Source: CAWBCI01 sp963787195
Lineage (GTDB): Bacteria > Bacteroidota > Bacteroidia > Bacteroidales > JAGOPY01
Assembly: GCA_963787195.1 (NCBI GenBank)
Contig: CAWBCI010000036.1
Location: 1-37,690, forward strand
Reading direction: 5' to 3'
DNA: 37,690 bases
The position numbers and the translations under genes were made by a program. A model generated the notes under the pieces. It had not been told where the DNA came from. It did no database searches and saw only the letters and a list, made by a program, of their open reading frames with translations. This document shows positions 8,223 to 16,179 of the stretch, piece by piece (position 1 is the stretch's first letter; every line of letters begins with the position of its first letter).

Positions 8223-9425
8223 TTAAGCAGAATCAGAATTGGATTTCCTGAATTTTGTGTCCATGGCGATCTTCCGGGAATATTTGAAATTTAACTCATC
8301 ACCGAACATTTTCCGGAAAGTGATATGCTTTTTTCCGGGATTAGCACCCAGGGCCTCAAGAGTCGCCTGCATTTTGGGATTAAAGTCGCCAACCCAGGAA
8401 ATCTCCAATTCCTTTATATAGGGTCTTTTTACCAGAACAGGTTCCTGAAGATGCCAGAAAATGGCAGATTCAATTCCCTGGCCCTGATATTGAGGAACAA
8501 TGCCAAGCAATAATATTCTGGCCCGGGTCATGGTTTTTATCTTCCTGTAATATAAAAAGCGTAATTTGTTGAAAATATTGAGCTTGCCGTTAAACCTTTT
8601 GATTATCTGGTTAATATCGGGAAACATTACAAAAAATCCAATTGGTTTTTTATTATGATATACGAACCAGATAAAATCTTCCACCAGAATTGGCCGTGCT
8701 GAATCAATTATCTTGCGGATCACTTTTTTATCAAGGGGGACAAAATGTTCATGAAATATCCAGGCCTGATCATAAATTTCCTTTACATCATCCACTAACT
8801 TATCTACATTTTCAAATGAAAATGGAAGAAATTCAAAACCAGGCTTTTTCATGACCCACCTGGCTATCTTCCAAAATCTATCAGGAAAAGGGACAGTCAG
8901 GTCAAGATGTTTGGTAATCTGAGAATAAAAAGGCCTGAAGCCATATGATTCAAACAAATGGCGGTAATAGGGATGATGATAATTCATTCCAAAAGCAGGT
9001 AAAGTGAATCCTTCCACGAGTAAGCCCCAGTAATTCAGGTTTTCCTCAAAATTTATCGGCCCATCCATCGCTTCCATTCCCTTTTCGGAAAGCCAGCTCT
9101 CACATTGCTTAAAAAGCATAAGAGCAGCTTTTTCATCGTCAATACATTCAAAAAAACCCATGCCTCCCGTTGGTTGAGCATATTTCAATGCTTTTGCCTT
9201 ATTATAAAATGCCGCTACTCTGCCAATCAAACTTCCATCATCGTCCTTAAGTATCCAGCGGACAGCTTCTCCATTTTTAAAAAAAGCATTCCTGTCCGGA
9301 TCAAAAATATTATGGATATCATTATCGAGAGGACATACCCAGTTTGGTTCATCCCTGTATATTCTTCTGGCAACATCCAGAAATTGCTTTGCAGTCTTTT
9401 TATCCTTTACTTCTAACATTTGCAT
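8223..9425 (-). CDS. GNAT-fold acetyltransferase-like protein
   Basis: A soluble protein of about 400 residues related to the large GNAT-like proteins common in Bacteroidota. The N-terminal half carries GSLIGRVAAFYN, a typical GNAT beta-strand pair, and the C-terminal half has a second GNAT-like region with LLLGIVPQYQGQGIESAIFW, resembling the acetyl-CoA pyrophosphate-binding loop (Q/R-x-x-G-x-G/A). The frame extends upstream to 9467, but a TATTTTTG promoter -7 element lies inside that extension. I therefore place the start at the ATG at 9425, or at 9419 two codons later. No substrate can be assigned. Confidence 0.8.
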   Translation of the reverse strand: MQMLEVKDKKTAKQFLDVARRIYRDEPNWVCPLDNDIHNIFDPDRNAFFKNGEAVRWILKDDDGSLIGRVAAFYNKAKALKYAQPTGGMGFFECIDDEKAALMLFKQCESWLSEKGMEAMDGPINFEENLNYWGLLVEGFTLPAFGMNYHHPYYRHLFESYGFRPFYSQITKHLDLTVPFPDRFWKIARWVMKKPGFEFLPFSFENVDKLVDDVKEIYDQAWIFHEHFVPLDKKVIRKIIDSARPILVEDFIWFVYHNKKPIGFFVMFPDINQIIKRFNGKLNIFNKLRFLYYRKIKTMTRARILLLGIVPQYQGQGIESAIFWHLQEPVLVKRPYIKELEISWVGDFNPKMQATLEALGANPGKKHITFRKMFGDELNFKYSRKIAMDTKFRKSNSDSA

Positions 9426-9444
9426 ACAGGTTCCGGCTTTAGCA

Positions 9445-9452
9445 CAAAAATA
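9445..9452 (-). promoter_or_regulatory. -7 promoter element for the GNAT-like gene
   Basis: TATTTTTG on the minus strand lies just upstream of ATG 9425 and inside the longer possible ORF, which argues for the shorter start. Confidence 0.45.
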
Positions 9453-9619
9453 GGGAAAATTAAGCATCCCTAAGGTTTTCTAAGATCGGCATAGTCATAT
9501 TTTACAATAAATGCCGGCACAGCGAATTTAATCCTTTTAATCCCAGGCTTCTCTGTAGCACAGTTTCGATGACTTCTCATATAATAAAATGCCCTTATTC
9601 CGGTTATTCTACTATTCAG

Positions 9620-9627
9620 TATCTTTG
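9620..9627 (+). promoter_or_regulatory. -7 promoter element for the LptF/LptG permease gene
   Basis: TATCTTTG matches TAnnTTTG, 21 bases before ATG 9649. It lies within the longer possible ORF (from 9589) and so decides for the shorter start. Confidence 0.5.
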
Positions 9628-9648
9628 CCCCCGTATCTGAAAAGTAAT

Positions 9649-11118
9649 ATGAAAAAGATAGATGTACTTGTGATGAAAAGTTATGCCGGCCCCATGGTGA
9701 TGACTTTTTTCATTTCACTTTTCATACTGCTTATGCAGTTCCTTTGGAAATACATCGACGACCTGGTGGGAAAGGGCCTGGAATGGTATATCATTGCCCA
9801 GCTGCTATTTTATGCATCCTCTACCTTTGTTCCGCTGGCACTGCCCCTTGCAATCCTGCTGTCCTCCCTGATGACTTTCGGCAACCTGGGTGAAAGGTAC
9901 GAATTGGTAGCAATGAAATCGGCCGGTATATCTTTGCGAAGGATCATGATGCCCCTGGTCATCTTTTCTGTTTTTCTTTCAGTTTTTGCATTTTACTTTT
10001 CCAATAATATTTTACCGGTTGCCAACCTGAAATTCAAATCACTCCTTTATGATGTCCGCAAAAAAAGAATGGCCATCAATATAAAGGAGGGGATTTTTTA
10101 CAACGGGATGGATGATTATGTGATCAGGGTTGGGAAAAAGGGAAAAGACGGAAAAACCATCTTTAATATTCTCATTTACAATCATACTTCACGCAGGGGG
10201 GATGTAGATGTTACATCTGCCGATTCAGGAAAAATGGAAGCGACCCCTGATGGCAGGTATCTCATTTTTACACTTTATAATGGGACAAATTACCAGGAAA
10301 AATACGATATGAAAAATTATCGTACCAATAATCCTTTTCAAAGAACTTATTTCCGTGAACAGGTAAAAAAATTCGACCTGACCGCCTTCAAAATGAGCCG
10401 CACCAACGAGGACTTGTTCAAGAACAATTATCAGATGTTGGATGTCTCACAATTAAGTTATTCGATTGATTCGCTTGAAAAATACCAGGAGAAAGGGAAG
10501 CTCGATTTTGCAAAGGGCTTTCTTAAAAACGATCATTTCTTTTCAGTATTGGATACTAACCAGACCAGGCTCAATGATACTTCTGCCGTTAAAAACGATA
10601 ATTTTATGGAAAGCTTTTCCAGAGATGAAAAGACCAAGGTTATTGAAAACGCCTTGAGTACTGCCCGGAATACCCGTAAATCCCTGGGATATTATCAGGA
10701 CACTTTTATATCAAAGGAAGAGAATATTTTAAAACACAAAGCAGCCTGGCATAAAAAATTCACCCTGTCTTTTGCCTGTCTTGTCTTGTTTTTTATCGGT
10801 GCTCCCCTGGGTGCCATCATCCGGAAAGGGGGTCTGGGCCTACCTGCCGTGGTCTCAGTCATTCTCTTTGTTTTGTTTCACATTATTTCGATGATAGGTG
10901 AAAAATCTGCCGTGCAAGGTGCCGTAGGCGTGCCTTATGGTATGTGGCTCGCTTCCGCGGTATTGCTCCCCCTGGGAATTTTCCTGACTTATAAAGCTAC
11001 CACCGATTCGCCGCTTATGGACATGGATATCTGGAACAAGGTCTTCGGTAAAATCAATATCTTTAAATTTATTAAAAGATTCCGGAAATCTCCGGATGCT
11101 GAAAAATCTCCTGAGTAA
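9649..11118 (+). CDS. LptF/LptG family lipopolysaccharide export permease
   Basis: A 489-residue inner-membrane protein of the LptF/LptG (YjgP/YjgQ) family. This is the transmembrane partner of the LptB ATPase that extracts lipopolysaccharide for transport to the outer membrane. It shows three N-terminal membrane segments (about residues 16-33, 48-72 and 99-120). The family-typical cytoplasmic loop GERYELVAMKSAGISLRRIM follows the second. A large periplasmic domain and three C-terminal membrane segments complete it (LSFACLVLFFIGAPLGAII, then VVSVILFVLFHIISMIG, then WLASAVLLPLGIFLTY). At about 490 residues it is longer than the ~360 of proteobacterial members; the extra length is in the periplasmic region. 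It converges with the glycosyltransferase gene, leaving a 16-base gap. Confidence 0.92.
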   Translation: MKKIDVLVMKSYAGPMVMTFFISLFILLMQFLWKYIDDLVGKGLEWYIIAQLLFYASSTFVPLALPLAILLSSLMTFGNLGERYELVAMKSAGISLRRIMMPLVIFSVFLSVFAFYFSNNILPVANLKFKSLLYDVRKKRMAINIKEGIFYNGMDDYVIRVGKKGKDGKTIFNILIYNHTSRRGDVDVTSADSGKMEATPDGRYLIFTLYNGTNYQEKYDMKNYRTNNPFQRTYFREQVKKFDLTAFKMSRTNEDLFKNNYQMLDVSQLSYSIDSLEKYQEKGKLDFAKGFLKNDHFFSVLDTNQTRLNDTSAVKNDNFMESFSRDEKTKVIENALSTARNTRKSLGYYQDTFISKEENILKHKAAWHKKFTLSFACLVLFFIGAPLGAIIRKGGLGLPAVVSVILFVLFHIISMIGEKSAVQGAVGVPYGMWLASAVLLPLGIFLTYKATTDSPLMDMDIWNKVFGKINIFKFIKRFRKSPDAEKSPE

Positions 11119-11134
11119 TTATTTTCTTATTTTC

Positions 11135-12295
11135 CTATCCCCTACTGGTCCTTTCCCAAACTCCTGAGCGAACTTTTTTCATCGACCTGAAAAAACCAAC
11201 AAAAAGTGCAGCATTCATGGATAAGAAATGAGTGATCAAACGGAACAGCCGGATATGAATATTTATTTTTTTGAGGAGCAGGTCAAGCAATGGAATGATG
11301 TAAATCAGCAGATGACAAGCAAGGATCAGCAGGTAATAATTATACCTGAGGGCGAGTAATATATTGCTTACAAGAGCGATGATCAGGAGAAATGGTCCGA
11401 ACCATCGGATGACTTTATGTGAAAGGAAGGCAAATCCATAAGGTACGCGGAATAAAAGCTTCCAGAATTCGCGTAGGTTTTGAAAATTCCCTGTTCCTAT
11501 ACGGACTTTCCGGCGGAATTCCACATTCAGATTGTCCGGAAGATCTTCAAATACCTTTGCATCTATATCATTAATGGCAAGCTTACCTTTCTCAAAAATC
11601 TTCATGTTTATATAGAAATCATCTACAAGAAAATTGGAGGGAACCTTAGTATAATCGTCGCGGCGAATTGCGTAGCAACCGCCGAAAGGGCCCATCATAG
11701 CACCCCAGAGCCTGCCCTCCCTGTTCTTGATCCTGACTTCCCTTGAGATATAGGCCTTTTCCTGGAAAGAGATTCCTTCGGCCTTCATTCCCATATTGAT
11801 CATATTGCTGTCAACCAGGCCTATACGCGGATCCTTGAAATGCTTGACCAGGTTAAAAAGAGTTCTTTCATCGAACATGACATTGGCATCGGTAAACAGT
11901 ATAATCTCTCCCTTTGCTTCCCTTACCAGGTCATTCACCACATTCCCTTTTCCACGCCTTTCCCTGAAATCAAAAAAACGGAGATTTGGAATTTTATCCT
12001 GGTATGACTTGACGATCACGGCAGTCATATCATCAGAAGCATCCGATCCAATAAGTACTTCAAATTTATCCGCTGAGTATGAATTTCTATAAATACTTTC
12101 AATTTTGGGTCCGATATGAGTTTCCTCATTGAAAGCAGCAATGATTACCGAAACCAGGGGAAGCTCCTCCCCTTCCGAATACTTTGGTCGCTCAGGCCTT
12201 GAAAAACCCGATAAAATATTCAATATCAAGGGATAGAACAAGTAAGTATGGAATAGCAGAAAGATTGCTAACCAGAAGATGATGGCTGTAATCAT
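11135..12295 (-). CDS. Family 2 glycosyltransferase, membrane-anchored
   Basis: A 386-residue GT-A fold glycosyltransferase. An N-terminal membrane segment (residues ~3-28) precedes the catalytic domain. Visible motifs are PLVSVIIAAFNEE (nucleotide-sugar binding), GSDASDD, FTDANV (the DxD position) and LVDDFYIN (acceptor-side acidic residues). Two or three hydrophobic segments follow near the C-terminus, including FLLIIALVSNILLAL. It probably adds a sugar to a lipid-linked or exopolysaccharide intermediate at the inner membrane. Its start overlaps the stop of the upstream glycosyltransferase by four bases (ATGA), indicating translational coupling. The sugar specificity cannot be read from the sequence. 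Confidence 0.88.
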   Translation of the reverse strand: MITAIIFWLAIFLLFHTYLFYPLILNILSGFSRPERPKYSEGEELPLVSVIIAAFNEETHIGPKIESIYRNSYSADKFEVLIGSDASDDMTAVIVKSYQDKIPNLRFFDFRERRGKGNVVNDLVREAKGEIILFTDANVMFDERTLFNLVKHFKDPRIGLVDSNMINMGMKAEGISFQEKAYISREVRIKNREGRLWGAMMGPFGGCYAIRRDDYTKVPSNFLVDDFYINMKIFEKGKLAINDIDAKVFEDLPDNLNVEFRRKVRIGTGNFQNLREFWKLLFRVPYGFAFLSHKVIRWFGPFLLIIALVSNILLALRYNYYLLILACHLLIYIIPLLDLLLKKINIHIRLFRLITHFLSMNAALFVGFFRSMKKVRSGVWERTSRG

Positions 12296-13491
12296 TTCAA
12301 TAATTCTTTATAAAAACTCACCAGCGATGCAGAAATCGCCAGGTTATCATAATTCTGCCTGACAAATGTAGTGGCTTTTTCTCCAATTTCCCTGAAAAGC
12401 TCATAGTTGTCGAGCAATTTCAGGATTTCCCCCGCATATTCCTCCGCGGTATCTGCAATCAGGATATTCTCGCCATGGCTTGTAGCAATGCCTTCGGTGC
12501 CAACAGATGTGGTGACTATGGATTTTCCCAGAGCCATGCCTTCAATTATCTTGATACGCATACCGCTGCCTGATAATACAGGCACGATCATAATCGCTTT
12601 GGCTCGCATGAATTTGTATGCATCGTCCACTTCGCCGATGAATTCCATATTAGGATACTTCATTTCCCTGAAAAATCCGGGAGCATTTCTGCCGGCAAGG
12701 TAAAACTTAATCTGGGGCTTTTTATCCAAAATCTTAGGCCAGACATTATCGAGAAACCATAATATTCCTTCCTGATTTGGTAACCAGTCAAGCGCTCCAA
12801 TGTGAAAAACCGAAGGAAAGTCCAGCTTTGAATGATCAGGCTGAAGTTCCCCGGAATTAATGCCTGTTGGGACAATTTTCATGGGGAGCCTGCAACCCAG
12901 GTGTTTCATCATCTTCCCATCCCTTTCTGTGATGGGAAGGACAGCATCATATGCGTTCAGGAATTCCAGTTCTATCTTTCTAATCCTGGATGAGAGGTGT
13001 CGTATATAGATTTTTCTCGGCCCTTTTTGCCTTTTAACCGAACGTTCCCATATCTCATGTTCAATATTATGGGCCCGCATGACAAGCAGTGCCTGGCTAT
13101 ATTTGCGTATAGTATCTATATAAGGTACAAGGTATAATCCTTCAAGTTGAATTATATCAAAGTCATTTTCCTTTAGTAGTTGCCGCAACTTTTGGTCAAA
13201 TGCAGGACTGATAAACCTTTCCGCATTATAAGGCATTTTTGAAAAAAACAAATTTTTCAGCGCCCCGCCCAAAGTGATGGATGTATCAACAGGCACCGCT
13301 TCGAAACGGATCATTTCCTGCAGCTCCCCGGGGATATTTTTGATATCCGTAAAATGCTTGGAAGTATTCATCGCCAGGATAGTCACTTCATTTCCTAATT
13401 CGGCAAGGGAACGCGCAAGACTGAAAGTCGCAATAGAACCGCCGTCTTTAGGGGGATAGGGAAACTTATTGGCTACCTGCATAATTTTCAT
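12292..13491 (-). CDS. Family 1-type (GT-B) glycosyltransferase
   Basis: A 399-residue GT-B glycosyltransferase. The N-terminal Rossmann half has VANKFPYPPKDGGSIATFSL, the acceptor-side glycine-rich loop. The C-terminal half has FHIGALDWLPNQEGILWFLD and the nucleotide-sugar site GSGMRIKIIEGMALGKSIV with its conserved Glu. The frame extends to 13641, but the homologous domain begins at ATG 13491, and a TAAATTTG -7 element at 13525-13532 sits in the extension, so I use the inner start. It is the first gene of a two-gene operon with the family 2 enzyme. Together they likely act in surface polysaccharide synthesis. Confidence 0.88.
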   Translation of the reverse strand: MKIMQVANKFPYPPKDGGSIATFSLARSLAELGNEVTILAMNTSKHFTDIKNIPGELQEMIRFEAVPVDTSITLGGALKNLFFSKMPYNAERFISPAFDQKLRQLLKENDFDIIQLEGLYLVPYIDTIRKYSQALLVMRAHNIEHEIWERSVKRQKGPRKIYIRHLSSRIRKIELEFLNAYDAVLPITERDGKMMKHLGCRLPMKIVPTGINSGELQPDHSKLDFPSVFHIGALDWLPNQEGILWFLDNVWPKILDKKPQIKFYLAGRNAPGFFREMKYPNMEFIGEVDDAYKFMRAKAIMIVPVLSGSGMRIKIIEGMALGKSIVTTSVGTEGIATSHGENILIADTAEEYAGEILKLLDNYELFREIGEKATTFVRQNYDNLAISASLVSFYKELLK

Positions 13492-13524
13492 CTGCGAACT
13501 ACTTATACCTGTTGATGATTCCGG

Positions 13525-13532
13525 CAAATTTA
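13525..13532 (-). promoter_or_regulatory. -7 promoter element for the glycosyltransferase operon
   Basis: TAAATTTG on the minus strand lies 33 bases upstream of ATG 13491. A TTG occurs 24 bases further upstream. Confidence 0.45.
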
Positions 13533-13623
13533 ATGGAAAATTTAAGAAATAATAGTCAATTGAAGAATATGGAATGATTTTAGAAACAACAAATACCTGA
13601 CCTGCCATAATCGCAATATGGAT

Positions 13624-13631
13624 TATCTTTG
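13624..13631 (+). promoter_or_regulatory. -7 promoter element for the WbuC-type cupin gene
   Basis: TATCTTTG fits TAnnTTTG and lies 29 bases upstream of ATG 13661. The -33 position reads CTG rather than TTG. Confidence 0.45.
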
Positions 13632-13660
13632 CTCCTTTCAACTTTATTGGAATAGAAACA

Positions 13661-14140
13661 ATGATCAGAATAGAGGAATCCTTACTTGATAAAACCGCTG
13701 CTGAAGCTATATCAAATCCGCGAAAAAGAAAAAATTACAATTTTCACCCCGACTATGAGGCCCCCCTTCAAAGACTTTTGAATGCAATCGAGCCCGGAAG
13801 TTATATCCGCCCACATTTACATTCTGATCCGGATAAAAATGAGATCTTTATCGTCTTGAGGGGCCGTTTCCTGGTAGTCGAATTTGACAGGGCAGGAAAT
13901 ATCCGGGAATCCATGCTGCTGGATGTTTCAAAGGGTCAGTTCGGGGCTGAGATCCCTCCTTCCACCTACCATATGCTCATAAGCCTGGAAACGGGCAGCG
14001 TAGCATATGAGTTCAAAGAAGGGCCCTTCATTCCGTCTAACGCGAAAAGCTTTGCCCCCTGGGCACCACCGGAAGGAAGTGAAGCAGCACAGGAATACCT
14101 TGACAATATCCTGGAACAATGCGCTCATCAGGCCGGTTGA
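13661..14140 (+). CDS. wbuC: WbuC family cupin metalloprotein
   Basis: A 159-residue single-domain cupin. The N-terminal signature RKRKNYNFHPDYEAPLQRLL and PGSYIRPHLHSDPDKNE are characteristic of the WbuC family. These proteins are often encoded in O-antigen or surface-polysaccharide loci, and their precise reaction is not established. Probable metal ligands are His52, His54, Glu61 and His104 (STYHML). The neighbouring divergent glycosyltransferase operon fits a role in envelope polysaccharide modification. The gene is followed after 73 bases by hisS, which appears to have its own promoter. Confidence 0.85.
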   Translation: MIRIEESLLDKTAAEAISNPRKRKNYNFHPDYEAPLQRLLNAIEPGSYIRPHLHSDPDKNEIFIVLRGRFLVVEFDRAGNIRESMLLDVSKGQFGAEIPPSTYHMLISLETGSVAYEFKEGPFIPSNAKSFAPWAPPEGSEAAQEYLDNILEQCAHQAG

Positions 14141-14155
14141 AAAGCATAGATTGCT

Positions 14156-14163
14156 TACTTTTG
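14156..14163 (+). promoter_or_regulatory. -7 promoter element for hisS
   Basis: TACTTTTG matches TAnnTTTG, about 50 bases before ATG 14214. An upstream TTG (14137-14139) is only 16 bases away, shorter than usual. Confidence 0.4.
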
Positions 14164-14213
14164 CAGCAATTATTATTCAGAAACAAAAAATAATCTTCTT
14201 AACTTATTCCTGA

Positions 14214-15584
14214 ATGGCAGCTGATAAACCATCCATACCAAAAGGCACGCGGGATTTCTCACCACTGGAGATGGCCCGCAGAGATTTTATCTTTCAAACA
14301 GTAAAAGACACTTTCCGGCTCTACGGATATTCTCCTATTGAAACCCCGGCGATGGAAAATCTTTCGACCCTTTTAGGAAAATATGGTGAAGAAGGGGACA
14401 AACTTCTTTTCAGAATATTAAATTCCGGAAATTATCTGAATGGAATAAATCCATTGGATCAGGAAGCTTCTGATATCGGAAAATTTACATCACAAATCAG
14501 TGAAAAAGGATTGCGCTATGACCTCACAGTGCCATTTGCACGCTATGTGGTACAGCACCTGAATGACATTTCCTTTCCATTCAAACGCTATCAGATACAA
14601 CCGGTATGGAGGGCCGATAAACCCCAAAAAGGCCGCTACAGGGAATTTTACCAGTGTGATGTGGATGTGATCGGAAGTGATTCACTCCTGAATGAAACCG
14701 AACTGGTTCAGATCATACAATCAGTCTTTGACAAGATCGGGATCAGGACAGTTACCAAGCTTAACAACCGGAAGATCCTGATCGGAATAGCCGGCAGTGT
14801 CGGCGCCCCGGAGCGTTTTACGGAACTGACTGTGGCCATGGATAAGCTGGATAAGACGAGTAAAGACAAAGTATTTGAAGAACTCAGGGAAAAGGGTTTT
14901 TCAGAAGCATCCCTTGAAAAGCTTGAGCCTTTTCTCTTCCTGAAAGGTACGAGTGCTGAAAAGCTGGAACATTTGAAAACAGCCCTTTCACAATCCGAAA
15001 CCGGACTGAAAGGCATAGCCGAGATGGAATTTATTTTCGACCGCCTGCAACATCTCGGACTTGTAGACAAATGCGAGCTGGACCTGAGCCTTGCACGCGG
15101 ACTGAATTATTATACCGGGGCCATCATTGAAGTGAAAGCGCTGGATGCAGAGATCGGAAGTATCTGCGGTGGTGGCAGATATGATGACTTGACCGGGATC
15201 TTTGGATTGAAAGGGGTTTCAGGTGTTGGTATTTCTTTCGGGGCGGACCGTATCTATGATGTGTTGCAGATGCTGGATAGCTTTCCGGCAACTGCTGCAG
15301 CTTCAACCCGGGTTCTCTTCCTGAATTTCGGAGAAAAAGAAGAAAAATATTGCCTTTTATTGGCTGACAATCTGAGAAAACTGGGAATTAACACTGAAGT
15401 TTATCCGGAAGCATCCAAACTTAAAAAGCAAATGAAATATGCCGACCAGAAAAACATAGCTTTTGTAGCCCTGGTGGGGGAAGAAGAGATCAGCAGCGGC
15501 CGGCTTACAGTGAAAAACATGCAAACTGGTGAGCAACTTTCATTTAGTCCTGATGAATTTACAGCTTTCCTCTTAAAAAACTGA
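14214..15584 (+). CDS. hisS: Histidine--tRNA ligase
   Basis: A 456-residue class II aminoacyl-tRNA synthetase that charges tRNA-His in the cytoplasm. It opens with PKGTRDFSPLEMARRDFIF (the histidyl class start). Motif 2 lies in FKRYQIQPVWRADKPQKGRY and the following REFYQCDVDVIG. The histidine-binding signature is LARGLNYYTGAIIE, and motif 3 is GVGISFGADRIYDVL. A C-terminal anticodon-binding domain (from about residue 365, VLFLNFGEKEE) completes it. Length and domain order are normal. It converges with the thioredoxin gene, with 16 bases between stops. Confidence 0.97.
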   Translation: MAADKPSIPKGTRDFSPLEMARRDFIFQTVKDTFRLYGYSPIETPAMENLSTLLGKYGEEGDKLLFRILNSGNYLNGINPLDQEASDIGKFTSQISEKGLRYDLTVPFARYVVQHLNDISFPFKRYQIQPVWRADKPQKGRYREFYQCDVDVIGSDSLLNETELVQIIQSVFDKIGIRTVTKLNNRKILIGIAGSVGAPERFTELTVAMDKLDKTSKDKVFEELREKGFSEASLEKLEPFLFLKGTSAEKLEHLKTALSQSETGLKGIAEMEFIFDRLQHLGLVDKCELDLSLARGLNYYTGAIIEVKALDAEIGSICGGGRYDDLTGIFGLKGVSGVGISFGADRIYDVLQMLDSFPATAAASTRVLFLNFGEKEEKYCLLLADNLRKLGINTEVYPEASKLKKQMKYADQKNIAFVALVGEEEISSGRLTVKNMQTGEQLSFSPDEFTAFLLKN

Positions 15585-15600
15585 TTGCTTTTACAGGCCC

Positions 15601-15939
15601 CTATTCATTCGAATAATACATCTGATATATTCTCCCTATCGCTTCCGATAATTCTAACATGGAGACGTACTTGCTATAGCGAATGAACTCCTTACCTTCC
15701 ACAATGAATATTAAGAGAGGAAATGCATATACCCCGTAGTCTGCCATCAGTTCGGGATGTTCCTTAGAGTTTACATATATCAGGCTGATTTTAGGAAACT
15801 CTTCAGCAAGCAATTCTTCAACCTTAGGCCTTAAGCTCAGGCATGGGGCACATTCGTCATTATAAAAGTACAGGACTATAGTTTCCAGGCTGTTAATCAG
15901 CCCATTCAGTTCTTCTTTTGATTGGATCTTTATGGCCAT
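15601..15939 (-). CDS. Thioredoxin family protein
   Basis: A 112-residue thioredoxin-fold protein with a redox motif ECAPCLSLRP (Cys30 and Cys33, C-A-P-C rather than the classical C-G-P-C). The cis-proline region is VYAFPLLIFI. There is no signal peptide, so it is probably cytoplasmic. The frame extends to a GTG at 15984, but a complete promoter (TTG-N21-TATTTTTG) occupies that extension. The start is therefore the ATG at 15939. It is a probable disulfide reductase or oxidative-stress protein, with unknown partners. It is divergent from the ammonia-lyase gene. Confidence 0.88.
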   Translation of the reverse strand: MAIKIQSKEELNGLINSLETIVLYFYNDECAPCLSLRPKVEELLAEEFPKISLIYVNSKEHPELMADYGVYAFPLLIFIVEGKEFIRYSKYVSMLELSEAIGRIYQMYYSNE

Positions 15940-15959
15940 CGATTTAATATGAAGTTGTG

Positions 15960-15991
15960 CAAAAATAATTGTTAATCGGTTCACACGACAA
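15960..15991 (-). promoter_or_regulatory. Promoter of the thioredoxin gene
   Basis: On the minus strand, TTG (complement of 15989-15991), 21 bases and TATTTTTG (complement of 15960-15967) match the Bacteroidota consensus, 20 bases before ATG 15939. Confidence 0.65.
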
Positions 15992-15999
15992 TAATTTTC

Positions 16000-16007
16000 T
16001 ATTTTTG
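16000..16007 (+). promoter_or_regulatory. -7 promoter element for the ammonia-lyase transcription unit
   Basis: TATTTTTG matches TAnnTTTG. The expected -33 region overlaps the divergent thioredoxin promoter and has no clear TTG. It implies a leader of about 165 bases before ATG 16180. Confidence 0.45.
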
Positions 16008-16033
16008 CATAGAAGAATGTTAATTTAATAAAA

Positions 16034-16099
16034 ATGAATTACTGGATACTTCGTTTTAAAATAAAGATAAACCGTAAAGCACTCTACCCAGTTCTATAA
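16034..16099 (+). CDS. Possible 21-residue leader peptide upstream of the ammonia-lyase
   Basis: An ATG at 16034 opens a 21-codon frame that starts MNYWILRF and ends ALYPVL. Four of 21 residues are aromatic (Tyr3, Trp4, Phe8, Tyr18). Its TAA stop at 16097-16099 overlaps the first bases of an 8-base-pair hairpin. Such an arrangement would allow translation-coupled attenuation. It may also be chance in AT-rich sequence, because no strong ribosome-binding site is visible and Bacteroidota rarely show one. Confidence 0.3.
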   Translation: MNYWILRFKIKINRKALYPVL

Positions 16100-16118
16100 G
16101 GGTTTCATTAAAACCCTT
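16098..16118 (+). promoter_or_regulatory. Hairpin in the ammonia-lyase leader
   Basis: AAGGGTTT (16098-16105), loop CATTA and AAACCCTT (16111-16118) form a perfect 8-base-pair stem. The following bases are T-rich but not a clean U-tract, so it could be a weak attenuator or a simple leader structure. An upstream AAACC (16069-16073) could compete for the GGTTT arm. Confidence 0.45.
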
Positions 16119-16179
16119 GTTCTTATTGAATTTTTCAATCAATTTTCTGATTCAGTTTAACATTAATTTTAATATTGTT

